Assembly: GCA_903842595.1 (NCBI GenBank)
Contig: CAIMMO010000230.1
Location: 47,590-111,589 of the forward strand
Length of the DNA stretch: 64,000 bases
Origin: an uncultured Alphaproteobacteria bacterium
GTDB lineage: Bacteria > Pseudomonadota > Alphaproteobacteria > Caulobacterales > Hyphomonadaceae
Direction: 5' to 3'
Position numbers and translations under genes: made by a program. Position 1 is the stretch's first letter. Each line of letters opens with the position of its first letter. Of the stretch, positions 1 through 9,897 are shown piece after piece. The notes under the pieces are model-generated. The model was not told the DNA's origin. It ran no database searches and was given only the letters and a program-made list of their open reading frames with translations.

Positions 1-2
1 TG

Positions 3-269
3 ATCGACCAGATGAAGCAGTTCAGCGCCGCGGTTGCAGCTGCTGCGGAAGAGCAGAGCGCCGCCACCAACAGCATCGCCGAGAACGCCAGTTCGGCCGC
101 CGGTCTGTCGGATGAGGCGCGCGACAGCGTCGCTGCAATGAGCAGCGTTACAGCCCAGGCGCGCGCAGCAACATCTTCCGTTCAGGACAGCGCCCGTTCG
201 GTTGAGGATCTGTCCGTGCGCCTCAACGCCTTCGCGCGCGAGTTCCTCGACAGGCTGAAGGCGGCCTAG
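3..269 (+). CDS. Methyl-accepting chemotaxis protein, C-terminal fragment (cut by window edge)
   Basis: The frame is open from the first bases of the window, so only the last 88 or so residues of a longer protein are visible. They contain the hallmark of the cytoplasmic signalling hairpin of methyl-accepting chemotaxis proteins: an AAAAEEQSAATNSIAENA-type return helix, followed by a long Ala/Ser-rich helix of the methylation region. Such proteins relay ligand binding to CheA/CheW. No receptor or HAMP part can be seen, so the stimulus is unknown. The ATG at 12 given in the ORF track is internal, because the reading frame and the helix continue upstream of it. Confidence 0.85.
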   Translation: MDQMKQFSAAVAAAAEEQSAATNSIAENASSAAGLSDEARDSVAAMSSVTAQARAATSSVQDSARSVEDLSVRLNAFAREFLDRLKAA

Positions 270-408
270 CCGCCACGTTTGCAGTCCGGCAACCACGGCT
301 TCGCAACCGTTAAGCTTGCCCGTCCATTTACCCTAACAGGATCGGCCGGGAAATTAGGTTTGCTCTGCTAGCGTCCTTCCATTGCTCCTTGAAGCTTGTG
401 GAAGTGTC

Positions 409-1467
409 ATGCACCTCATAGCCCCCAACCAGACCTTCATGCTCCTCGCAATGCTGGCGGCGATTGCTTCGGCTCCTGCCGTTCATGCTCAGGAGGGCGA
501 GACTGCGAATGTCAGCCAGCAAGGTGTCATCGAGCTGACGCTGGATCACGCGGAATCCGGCGAGGATGTGCTCGCAGCCACGATCAACTATGGCCTTGCA
601 GTCCGCCTCTCCGAAGGCTGGACGCTCCAGATGGATGCTGTCCTCGAGCCCGTCGTCGATCCGGTTGGTGACGAAGCCTTCGAGGGGGAGGACGCGTTCA
701 TCGAAACGCTGTCGCTTCAGTATGCCGGCGAGTCCTTCACGGTCTATGGCGGCAAGATCAATCCTGCCTTCGGTAGCGCGGCTGATGTCGCGCCGGGCCT
801 CTACGGCGTCGAGGCCGGCGAAGCCTACCAGATCACCGAGGCGATCGGAATCGGCGGCGACATTTCGTTGACGTCGCTTATGAACCTCGATGGCGAGCAT
901 GTGCTGTCTGCCGCCCTGTTCGCGGCCGACCGCACCTTCCTGTCTGGCTCGTTGGGCGGCTTGCGCGAAGAACTGGACCTCGCCGCTGGCGGCCTCGCCA
1001 ACACGAAAGAGTTTAAGTCGGTCGCCGTCAGCCTCGATGGCGTGCTGGCAAACGGTATCGGTTACAGCCTTGGCCACCGCCAGCTCGCAACCGACACGCC
1101 GGGCGAGGCTGACGAAACTGCAACCGTGCTCGGCGTCAGCTATGGCTGGCCGGAAGACAGCGGTGTCGACCTGTCGCTGATGGCTGAGGTCGTCGCCTCG
1201 CGCAATGCAGATGGCGTCGATGGCGCCAATCGCGACTTCTACACGGCCGGCGGCACACTCGGTCTTGGTGACTGGTTCGTCAATGCGATCGCATCGGGCT
1301 GGCACGAGAACGCAGCAGCGGGCGACCTCGATGTCGGCAAGCTTGAAGTGTCTGTCGGCCGCGCGCTGGCCGAAGCCCTGGTGCTGGAAGTCGGCGTGCA
1401 GGACGTACGCGAAGCTGGAATATCGAGCACCGTGATCGGCGCCCGCCTCGCCTGGGAATTCGGTTGA
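409..1467 (+). CDS. Porin-like outer-membrane beta-barrel protein
   Basis: A 352-residue protein that begins with a clear Sec signal peptide (hydrophobic LLAMLAAIASA followed by AVHAQ). I place the start at the ATG at 409 rather than at 382, because residues before MHLIAPN do not fit a signal peptide. The mature part is made of alternating short strands rich in Gly, Asp and aromatic residues and ends in LAWEFG, a terminal-Phe-type sequence typical of outer-membrane barrels. I expect a passive porin or a related barrel in the outer membrane, but no named family is recognised. It runs convergently into the next gene with only 6 bp between them. Confidence 0.6.
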   Translation: MHLIAPNQTFMLLAMLAAIASAPAVHAQEGETANVSQQGVIELTLDHAESGEDVLAATINYGLAVRLSEGWTLQMDAVLEPVVDPVGDEAFEGEDAFIETLSLQYAGESFTVYGGKINPAFGSAADVAPGLYGVEAGEAYQITEAIGIGGDISLTSLMNLDGEHVLSAALFAADRTFLSGSLGGLREELDLAAGGLANTKEFKSVAVSLDGVLANGIGYSLGHRQLATDTPGEADETATVLGVSYGWPEDSGVDLSLMAEVVASRNADGVDGANRDFYTAGGTLGLGDWFVNAIASGWHENAAAGDLDVGKLEVSVGRALAEALVLEVGVQDVREAGISSTVIGARLAWEFG

Positions 1468-1473
1468 GCGCTT

Positions 1474-1791
1474 CTAGCGAACCGAAACGATGATCGTGCT
1501 GGCGCCTGCGAGAGCTGGCGTCAGTTGCGTTCTGGCATAGGTCATCCGGCGCGACACCGGCGTTGTCGTCTCGGCAATCATCTTGCCGGAAGCATCATAC
1601 CCAGCCATCAAGATTGCGCGGGGTGATAGGCCGCGGGCCGATCCCGGAACGCCCTGATCAAGCCTTACCAGCACGTCGCCATCAGCAATACTGGCACGAA
1701 TCGCAGGCATCGAAGCCTTGACGACCGGATCTGCAACAGCGGGGGCCGCCAGCATGGCGGCGGCGGCGAAGCGGGCGAGAACGAGGCGCAT
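1474..1791 (-). CDS. Small secreted protein of unknown function
   Basis: A 105-residue protein. The ORF is open further upstream, but the ATG at 1791 is chosen because it is preceded by a GGAG ribosome-binding site about 9 bases away and starts a good signal peptide (LVLARFAAAAMLAAPAVA). The mature part of about 85 residues carries no motif I recognise. It has the look of a small beta-sandwich, with segments such as GDVLVRLDQG and ASTIIVSVR. It is the last gene before the convergent porin-like gene and probably has its own promoter in the roughly 190 bp between it and the thiolase-like gene. Confidence 0.5.
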   Translation of the reverse strand: MRLVLARFAAAAMLAAPAVADPVVKASMPAIRASIADGDVLVRLDQGVPGSARGLSPRAILMAGYDASGKMIAETTTPVSRRMTYARTQLTPALAGASTIIVSVR

Positions 1792-1983
1792 ACCGAGAGC
1801 TCCAGACGTGCCACGTGCGAACGATGCTCGTAGCGTTCCGATCCTGCACCGCAAGGACGAGGCCAACAACCCTGTCTGCGTTAATCGTAATGCTGGCGGG
1901 GCTAACGGCGGGGTGACCGGTGGGCGCAACTGTCCCGGATTCGGCCATGTTCCCGGATGGGGCCATGTTGACGTGCGTCCGCG

Positions 1984-3516
1984 TCACGTTGTGACCTTGG
2001 CGAGCGTCCAGACCGGCGCGCCCGCGGGGCCGCTTACAACCGCGCCGCGAACCCCAACGGCGGTCCTTTGCATCGACGTGAGCTGGCCGATCGTTTCCGT
2101 GTCGGTCGCCGGCGCACTTGCCATCACGCGGCCGCCATCCGGCGTGCGGGCGATGATGATTGCGTCGAACGGAGCGCCATCGCGCGCATAGCGCACTGTG
2201 TAGGTCTCGATCACCCCCGTACCGACATAGCCCTCGCGCAAGGGCGGCGTCGGCCCTCGTGCAGCATCTGCAATGCCCTGCGCGGAATAGTCCGTCGCCA
2301 TCGGCGCGGGCGGCGCCGCCGTGCTCAGCACAAGCGCGTGGTGCTTGTTGACATAGCCGCCCTGTCCGTACAGCAGGCCAAGCTCGCCCGCATGGGCGCG
2401 CAATGCCCGAACCATCGCGGCAATGGCGTGGCTCATGTAGTTGTTCAAAGGTCCACCGAAGAAGGTCAGCCCGCCAGCAACAGTCGGCGGATGCAGCGCC
2501 GGATCAAGCCCCAGCGTCCTGAGCGCCATCTTCGGAACGACAGGAAAACAGCTGTACAGCTCCAGATGCCGAAAGCGCCTCGCGTCTCCCCCGGCTATGA
2601 CGACAGACGTGTCCAGCACCGCCGATTGCGCCGTCGAGTGATCATAGCGGTCGCGATGGAGGTAGTCCTCCGGCTCGATGGCGTTTGCGCCACCCCAGAT
2701 GTGGATCAGCTTCTCTTCCGCAATTCCCATCTCGCGCGCCCGCGCAAGGCTCATGACGATCACCGCCGCAGACTGGTTCACGGCCGGGTTTGCGACCATC
2801 AGTTTGGGGTAGGGCCAGTTGATCAGACGGTTGTCGGCGCTGATTGTCCCGATCGCGTCTGCATCGGGCGCAGAGCGTATCCACGCATAAGGATTACCCG
2901 CCGCCACGGCAGCATAGCGCGCCCAGAGTTCGGCAGATTCCCGCATCCCCTCGGCTGGCGTCTGTCCCCAGGCGGCCTGTGCTGCGACTTCGTAGAAGGG
3001 ATAGACCTGCGCAGGGTTCATCACGCCGAGCTGCTTTGCGATGGGACTCATCGCGAAGCGGCTCGAGGGAAAGCGCACTGTCTCGTCCTTTGCCGCAGCA
3101 GGCGTCCATGGCGGCGCAACGCCTGACTTCTCGGCCTGCCCGCGCGCATGGCTGGCTTCGCCGCCTACGACTGCCGCGACCACGTCCTCCCCCAGGGCGA
3201 TACGCTTGGCCGCCTCGTGAACCAGCCTTACTGGCGTCTCGCCGCCCATACTGGCGTTGACCGCCTCGGCCGGGGCAATGCCCAGCTTCTGTGCAAGCAG
3301 CTGTACCGGATCCTTGTAGGGCCAGCTGACAAGCCCGATCAGACTCAGCAACCCAACCCCGCCGAGCACGCGCACGCCAGCGTCCGTCTCGCACGCCTTA
3401 AGCGCCTCGACCATCAGATCGACCGGCTCACGCGCTTCTTCCGGGCGTTTTGGCCTGTCGATATGCTCTCCGACCGCGGCGATGACAGGAATGGCTTGCG
3501 CAGGGTTTGCCGTCAT
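1984..3516 (-). CDS. Thiolase-like protein (TLP1/SCP-x type acetyl-CoA acetyltransferase)
   Basis: A 510-residue member of the thiolase superfamily. It is about 110 residues longer than a standard thiolase, and the extra sequence is a C-terminal beta-rich domain (from about residue 415, GYVGTGVIETYTV onward) like the extension described for type-1 thiolase-like proteins. The usual nucleophile context (CxSG) is not visible: the equivalent stretch reads NASMGGETP, so ordinary thiolytic activity is doubtful. Histidine-containing and Gly-rich C-terminal motifs (GGLTFFGGPLNNY, YGQGG) are present. It is divergent from a true thiolase at 3715, with about 200 bp between them, which suggests a shared role in acyl-CoA breakdown. 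Confidence 0.75.
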   Translation of the reverse strand: MTANPAQAIPVIAAVGEHIDRPKRPEEAREPVDLMVEALKACETDAGVRVLGGVGLLSLIGLVSWPYKDPVQLLAQKLGIAPAEAVNASMGGETPVRLVHEAAKRIALGEDVVAAVVGGEASHARGQAEKSGVAPPWTPAAAKDETVRFPSSRFAMSPIAKQLGVMNPAQVYPFYEVAAQAAWGQTPAEGMRESAELWARYAAVAAGNPYAWIRSAPDADAIGTISADNRLINWPYPKLMVANPAVNQSAAVIVMSLARAREMGIAEEKLIHIWGGANAIEPEDYLHRDRYDHSTAQSAVLDTSVVIAGGDARRFRHLELYSCFPVVPKMALRTLGLDPALHPPTVAGGLTFFGGPLNNYMSHAIAAMVRALRAHAGELGLLYGQGGYVNKHHALVLSTAAPPAPMATDYSAQGIADAARGPTPPLREGYVGTGVIETYTVRYARDGAPFDAIIIARTPDGGRVMASAPATDTETIGQLTSMQRTAVGVRGAVVSGPAGAPVWTLAKVTT

Positions 3517-3714
3517 CTAGCGCTGGTCTCCATCGTCGCATGCGCGCCAATCCGCACAGCTTGCCGCAACCGTAGGAAATTCACACGCCTTGCGCCAGTT
3601 TCCGCCACGACAAGCGACAGCATGTCCGTTTTCATCTGCCTGCCTGCCGGTTGGCAAAAGTGCATCGGCGTGTCCAATCTCGTCTGCGTCCATGAACCTG
3701 CAGCAGGAGCTACC

Positions 3715-4974
<1,260 letters not shown>

Positions 4975-5189
4975 TTGACGGCGCATATGTCTGAGCCGGC
5001 TGCCGGCACGGGCAGGTCATGACCCGTCTCGCTACAGTCTCGTCGCAGAGATCTGAGGCGGCAACCCGCGCCGTCCGCAGGGGCTGCCTGGCATCAGGAT
5101 CCGTTTCCGTCTGAATGCCCCGGGCCACGGGCTCCGGCAGTGGTCTGTAACTGCCTGGTATCAGGACTGCGACAGGGCAGGACAAGCAG
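4975..5189. other. Intergenic stretch before the phytase, no gene seen
   Basis: About 340 bp separate the thiolase and the phytase. Neither strand carries a convincing coding frame here; the ORFs in the track lack ribosome-binding sites and protein-like composition. The distal part (5190-5229) holds the PhoB-like repeats listed separately. Confidence 0.5.
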
Positions 5190-5229
5190 CTGTTACATGC
5201 TTGTCATCAAGCTGTTGCGTAGCTGTCTG
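5190..5229 (+). promoter_or_regulatory. Tandem Pho-box-like array (four half-sites)
   Basis: Four 7-bp direct repeats start at 5190, 5201, 5212 and 5223, exactly 11 bp apart: CTGTTAC, TTGTCAT, CTGTTGC and CTGTCTG, with 4-bp spacers. This is the layout of PhoB boxes (7-bp half-sites related to CTGTCAT, 11-bp period). The array lies 86 bp upstream of the phytase start. It predicts induction of the phytase by phosphate limitation through PhoB. The match is read by eye and PhoB itself is not in the window. Confidence 0.7.
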
Positions 5230-5314
5230 ACAGCCTCCTGATAGCGGAATCGGGCGTTTCGTCGTCAGCTGGCCGCAAACAGAGAAGACAATTGGCATTG
5301 CAACAGAGCTGCAC

Positions 5315-7387
5315 ATGAACAGGACTTCCAGAGCAATGGCGGCCATGCGCAAGGGCGCCTTGGTTGCACTTCTGGCGATTGCAGCATGCAACCCGGCAAC
5401 GGAGCGGGGGCCGGGGCAGGTTGTGACCCAGGTCGTCGCAAAGGCACAGACCGTGGCAAGCGCAACCGGAACGGTATCGGCCGGCGCAATTGTCCTTGCA
5501 GGTGACGCACTGAGAATTGTCGGGGCCACGGCCCTTGGCGGGCTTGAGGTCTACGATGCAACCGGCACGCGCTTGAGTTCAACACCCGCAGGAGAGGTCG
5601 CAGGCGTCGATATCGCCTATGGCTACGACATGGGCGGATCCTCGGCCACGATCGTCGCGGCTGTCGATATCACCCAGAACGCGTTACGGCTGTTCCAGCT
5701 CCAGGGCGAAGAGCTGACCGAAGTCGGCGCGCGTGCCGTGCCCCTGGGGTTTGCGGCAGAGAATGTCTGCCTCTTCAGCAGCAATCTTGACGGCGCTCTC
5801 TACGCGTTCGTGATTGGCGACGGCGGTGAGATCGACCAGCAACTTATCTACACAGATGCATCGGGCCGGCTGGACGCGCGCCAGGTGCGAAGGCTCAACG
5901 TGATGTCGACGATCAAGCAGTGTGTCGTCGATGACATTTCAGCGAAGGTATACGTCTCCGAGGAAACTGTTGGGATCTGGCGCTTCAATGCCAATCCCGA
6001 AGCCTTCGCTGCGCCGGATCTCGTGGACAGCCCGCGCTTCGGCAAGATCAGGGAAGAGGTCGGCGGACTTGCCCTGCACGACGGGGGCGACGGCGCTCGC
6101 TGGCTAATCGCGTCCGATGCATCGGCAGGTCGACTGAACCTCTACGATCGCGACAGGAACGACGCCTATATCGGTTCCGTCACGGTCTCAGCGACAGCAG
6201 GCGGTGAGGCTATTGACGAACCCGGGCCGCTCTACGGGCTGAGCCATGCCGTGCAGGATTTCCCAAACGGTGTTCTGCTGGTCGCCGATGAAGATGGTTC
6301 AAACTTCAAGGCGCTTTCGTTTTCCGACATCGCCGCGGGCCTCAAGATTTTCGCCGGTGAACCAAGCGATCCACGCGTCGTCAGCGATCCATCTGTTCCG
6401 ACGGTCACTGCCACGGTTGAGACCGTCGCGGTCCCGAGCTTCGGCGACGCGGCGGACGATCCTGCAATCTGGGCAAATCCCGCAAATCCCGGGCAGAGCC
6501 TCGTCGTCGCAACCGACAAGAAGGGCGGCCTTTTCGTCTACGACATGCAGGGCAAGGTCGTTCAGGGGCTTCGCGACGGCAAGATGAACAATGTCGACCT
6601 TCGCGAAGGTTTCCAGCTTGGCGGCAAGAGCGTTGTCCTCGTCACAGCCAGCAACCGGACCGACAGGACTATCGCAATCTATCGTCTCGACACGGTGTCG
6701 CGCCAGCTGATCGACGTCGCTGACGGTCCGCAACAGACCGAGCTTGAGGACCCGTACGGCCTTTGCATGTATCGCGATAAGGGTGGCAAGACGTTCGCCT
6801 TCGTGAACGGCGACGACACGCGCATGCGGCAGTGGGAGCTCGTTGACGCCGGAAACGGCCGTGTGCGCGCCAACTTTGTTCGCGAGTTCGCCTTTGAAAG
6901 CCAGACAGAAGGCTGTGTTGCCGATGATGCGACAGGCCAGCTTATCGTCGACGAGGAAGATGTCGGCATCTGGAGTCTCAGCGCAAGGCCCGACGGGGGC
7001 AAGGAGATGAGATCGGTGCAGAAGGTCGTCGACAGTCCGGCAATCAAGGACGACCTTGAAGGCGTCGGCCTCTACGATCTTGGGAATGGGCGCGGCTATC
7101 TCGTCGTGTCCAGCCAGGGCAACGACACCTACGCAGTCTATCGCCGCGAAGGCGCGCAGGCGTATCTCGGCTCCTTCGCCGTGGCGGCAGACCCGATCCG
7201 CGGCATCGACGGGATTTCCGAGACAGACGGTCTCGAAGTCTCCAGTCGCAATCTAGGCCCGGGATTCGAGTTTGGCGCGATGATTGCGCAGGATGGCCGC
7301 AACGTGCTGCCGGTAGAAAATCAGAACTACAAATATGTCCCCTGGCAGTCGATCGCCGAAGCGCTGAAGCTCGAAATGAGGCGATAA
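5315..7387 (+). CDS. Dual-domain beta-propeller phytase, lipoprotein
   Basis: A 690-residue exported enzyme of the beta-propeller phytase family, which removes phosphate from myo-inositol hexakisphosphate with calcium. It starts with a lipoprotein signal peptide (lipobox IAAC, Cys25), so it should be anchored to a membrane facing the periplasm or surface. Starts at residues 8 or 11 would give tidier signals. Residues about 360-690 form a complete catalytic propeller with family motifs DDPAIWANP, ATDKKGGLFVYD, MNNVD, SQGNDTYAVYRR, SETDGLEV and NQNYKYVPW. Residues about 45-340 are a second, degenerate propeller that keeps only traces of these motifs. Tandem enzymes of this type are known, and the N-terminal domain is thought to help the C-terminal one. 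Control by the Pho-box-like array upstream is inferred. Confidence 0.9.
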   Translation: MNRTSRAMAAMRKGALVALLAIAACNPATERGPGQVVTQVVAKAQTVASATGTVSAGAIVLAGDALRIVGATALGGLEVYDATGTRLSSTPAGEVAGVDIAYGYDMGGSSATIVAAVDITQNALRLFQLQGEELTEVGARAVPLGFAAENVCLFSSNLDGALYAFVIGDGGEIDQQLIYTDASGRLDARQVRRLNVMSTIKQCVVDDISAKVYVSEETVGIWRFNANPEAFAAPDLVDSPRFGKIREEVGGLALHDGGDGARWLIASDASAGRLNLYDRDRNDAYIGSVTVSATAGGEAIDEPGPLYGLSHAVQDFPNGVLLVADEDGSNFKALSFSDIAAGLKIFAGEPSDPRVVSDPSVPTVTATVETVAVPSFGDAADDPAIWANPANPGQSLVVATDKKGGLFVYDMQGKVVQGLRDGKMNNVDLREGFQLGGKSVVLVTASNRTDRTIAIYRLDTVSRQLIDVADGPQQTELEDPYGLCMYRDKGGKTFAFVNGDDTRMRQWELVDAGNGRVRANFVREFAFESQTEGCVADDATGQLIVDEEDVGIWSLSARPDGGKEMRSVQKVVDSPAIKDDLEGVGLYDLGNGRGYLVVSSQGNDTYAVYRREGAQAYLGSFAVAADPIRGIDGISETDGLEVSSRNLGPGFEFGAMIAQDGRNVLPVENQNYKYVPWQSIAEALKLEMRR

Positions 7388-7678
7388 CGAGTCTCGCCCT
7401 TGATGCCCGAACACCGTCACAACCAAGCTCCCCCATCAAAGCCAGCAACTCGCGAGCGGCGTTCTCGGAGATACCGGGCCATCTCCGATCCAAGGGGTCT
7501 CGAGCGCAGGCTCTGGCAGCATTGCCCGACCTCGCATCATCCCCACATGGGGGATCACAAGGCAGACGCCGTTGCGCCAGGAGCCCATTGTGCCGATGTG
7601 AGTCTTGATCGGCGGCAAGACTGGAGGCCCATATTCTGAAAGAATGGACACAGTCGCGGTTGGCGGTGCGGTGGCCAA
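7388..7678. other. Intergenic stretch, no gene seen
   Basis: This 291-bp stretch between the phytase and the truncated kinase has no supported ORF. The frame of the kinase fragment meets a TGA about 50 bp upstream of 7679, so the missing kinase N-terminus is not hidden here in the same frame, and I could not follow it in the other frames. Confidence 0.45.
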
Positions 7679-8368
7679 GTGAGTGTCACTGTCAGCTACG
7701 ATGCGGAAGGGAAGACAGCGCATTTTGCCGTGGTGGATACGGGCGAGGGCATTGCCCCCCAGATCGTCGACAAGGTTTTCGACCAGTTCTTTCAGGGTGA
7801 CTCGTCGTCGACGCGCCGGCACGGCGGCTCGGGACTTGGCCTTGCTATTTCGAAGCAGCTTGTCGGCATGATGGGAGGCAAAATCGGCGTCGTCAGCGAG
7901 CCTGGCGTGGGAAGCACATTTCAGTTCAGTGTCGACGCCCCCGTCGCGCCGTTGCCTGTTATCACGCAAAGTGAACCGCGAACGGCTCCGGTCGAGGGTC
8001 TCCGTATCCTGATCGCGGAGGACAATCCCGCCATGCAACAGATTCTCTCCGCACTGCTGGAGGCGGGCGGGCACCAGCTGAAAATTGTAGCTGATGGTCG
8101 CGACGCGGTCGCCATGGCTGCGAGCGACACGTTTGATGTCATCCTTATGGGCGTGATGATGCCGGTCATGGACGGGCCAACCGCCACGCAACGGATACGT
8201 GAGCTTGGCGGACGGGCGGGAGGAGTCCCGATCATCGCCCTCACTGCCAACGCGCTTGTGGGCGATCGTGATCGATATCTGGAGGTCGGCATGACGGACT
8301 ATCTCGCAAAGCCGATCGACGTCGCCGCGTCGTTTCAGGTTCTGGGCCGTATTGTTCCAAGAGCCTGA
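7679..8368 (+). pseudogene. Truncated hybrid histidine kinase (ATPase end plus degenerate receiver)
   Basis: The 229 residues start in the middle of a histidine-kinase ATPase domain: the G1 box (DTGEGI), F box (FDQFFQ) and G2 box (GGSGLGLAI) are present. The N box, the phosphorylated-histidine domain and all sensor parts are missing. A receiver domain follows (from about residue 108, LRILIAEDNPAMQQ). Its expected phospho-acceptor aspartate is replaced by glycine (VILMGVMMPVMDG instead of LMDV). The GTG at 7679 has no good ribosome-binding site, and the frame is closed by a stop just upstream. I call this a 5'-deleted pseudogene; a small functional adaptor protein cannot be excluded. Confidence 0.75.
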
Positions 8369-8820
8369 CGCCCCTCTGTGGTTGACAACAGCTCATACCG
8401 AGGCGGAAAAGCCCGAATTGGGTGAGCGATCTCAGCCTGCTTTGGCCCGAACCCCAGTCAGCACGAGTTAAGCATAAGTCTGTCTTGTTGCGGCTTGCAG
8501 TCTTGTCTGCAGGCGGGCCCCATTTCGTATTTTTCAGCTCTCGCAGCAGGGGTATCGACCCGACCAGGTCCTGCGCGCAAAGATGGAAATCACACGGGGT
8601 TTTGTACCGGGCGCGACATAAACAAGACAATTCTCGGCTGATTTACGAGATTGCGATGTGTGTATGGCAAGAAGACGAATGAGAAATTCCATCTTTTACT
8701 GTCAGTCCGCGAATAAATGCGCAGTGTAGACCGTTGTGTGGTGAAGGCTAAGACTTGGTGCGCGCTGCCTGGCGTAAGCCGGCCCGGGCCAGGTGATGTG
8801 TTAAGCGTGGGAGTTCATTC
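8369..8820. other. Long intergenic stretch before the NTPase cluster
   Basis: About 450 bp of noticeably lower GC content than its surroundings. ORF 8422-8682 in the track has no ribosome-binding site and no protein-like pattern. The stretch probably carries the promoter of the five-gene cluster that starts at 8821. No repeated Pho-box or EcfG-type element was found in it. Confidence 0.4.
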
Positions 8821-9897
8821 ATGTCGTCAGCGGTGGGGCTTTCGTCCCAGATCGACAGCGCGCACCGTTCGTTCGCAACGCGCATTGCAGATCTCGGTGT
8901 GGCCGCCAGCCTCGACAGCAATGCCAGGCCCTCGCCGGGAGACCTCTGCCTTGCCCGTGTGACCAGGCTCGGCCAGCATCGCCATATCGAGCTTGTGACC
9001 GGCCGCCGCGCCCAACTGAATGTCGACGATACCGTCATCCTTGCCTTCGGAAACCGGTATGCGACCGACCAATACGAGGCGCTTGTTCCACCCACACTCG
9101 ATTCCTGCCACCTCGTGGCGGCTGGCGGCATCGCTTCCATGGCGGTCACACGTCATGTGGACATGAAGCCGCCCACGGTCATCCAGCCGCTCGGAATCCT
9201 CCGCGATGCGAACGGCGCCGTGCTGAACCTGTCACGGTGGGGCTGGCCGGGCGTGGGCGCGCCAATGAGCGCGAGCAGCCCGCCGCATATGGTTGTCGTC
9301 GCGGGGGCCAGCATGAATGCAGGCAAGACCACGCTCTGCGCAAATGTCATCCGTACCCTGCGCAAATGCGGATTGAACGTCGCCGCACTGAAGCTCACCG
9401 GAACTGGATCCGGTGGCGATCTGTGGAAGTACCTGGATGCAGGCGCCATCGAGGCGATGGACTTCGGCAATGTCGGGCTCGCGTCAACAGCGGGCATGGA
9501 AGTTCCTGCGCTCGACGCCGCAATCGGACGCCTGTGTGCTGCTGTCTCGCCGCGCGCTGACATCATCGTGGCCGAGCTGGCAGACGGAATTCTTCAGCGC
9601 GAGACGTCGCAGCTGCTGCAGTCATCCAACCTGCGCGCGCGCATCGGATCCCTCCTGTTCGCCGGTTCGGATCCGCTTGGAACCATGGCGGGCGTGGAGC
9701 TGCTCGGCAGGTGGGGGCTTGACGTGTCGGCGGTATCCGGATTGCTCGTAACCTCGCCGCTCGCGGTGCGCGAGTTTTCTTCCCACTGCAACACGCCGGT
9801 GATTTTCGACGACGACGCTGACCCGCAGGCAATTGCCGCCCACCTGTTCGCCCCGGCGATCGCACAGCCGGTGAAGAAACATGCTGCGCAGCGCTGA
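8821..9897 (+). CDS. P-loop NTPase (DUF1611/MobB-like fold)
   Basis: A 358-residue protein. Residues 1-150 form an unrecognised N-terminal domain. A P-loop follows at about residue 160 (VVVAGASMNAGKTT), then AALKLTGTGSGGD and DAGAIEAMDFGNVGLAS, a pattern resembling P-loop proteins annotated as DUF1611, and a Walker-B-like DIIVAELADG. It should bind and probably hydrolyse a nucleotide; the substrate is unknown. No signal peptide or membrane segment is visible, so it is cytoplasmic. It is the first gene of a tight cluster and overlaps the next gene by 17 bp, so the two are probably translated together. Confidence 0.65.
   Translation: MSSAVGLSSQIDSAHRSFATRIADLGVAASLDSNARPSPGDLCLARVTRLGQHRHIELVTGRRAQLNVDDTVILAFGNRYATDQYEALVPPTLDSCHLVAAGGIASMAVTRHVDMKPPTVIQPLGILRDANGAVLNLSRWGWPGVGAPMSASSPPHMVVVAGASMNAGKTTLCANVIRTLRKCGLNVAALKLTGTGSGGDLWKYLDAGAIEAMDFGNVGLASTAGMEVPALDAAIGRLCAAVSPRADIIVAELADGILQRETSQLLQSSNLRARIGSLLFAGSDPLGTMAGVELLGRWGLDVSAVSGLLVTSPLAVREFSSHCNTPVIFDDDADPQAIAAHLFAPAIAQPVKKHAAQR

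Noticed and set aside
328-1305. 325-residue minus-strand ORF opposite the porin-like gene
   Set aside because: Arg/Asp-rich antisense composition, no start signal, and the plus strand has a signal peptide and a barrel end.
3148-3714. N-terminal extension of the thiolase frame
   Set aside because: It overlaps the divergent thiolase-like gene and lacks a ribosome-binding site; AGGAG supports 3715.
7400-7639. 79-residue ORF between phytase and kinase fragment
   Set aside because: Charged random-looking sequence, no start signal.
8422-8682. 86-residue plus-strand ORF
   Set aside because: No ribosome-binding site, no domain and composition unlike the neighbouring proteins.
8690-8720. Single CTGTCAG upstream of the NTPase cluster as a Pho box
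   Set aside because: No second half-site at the 11-bp period.
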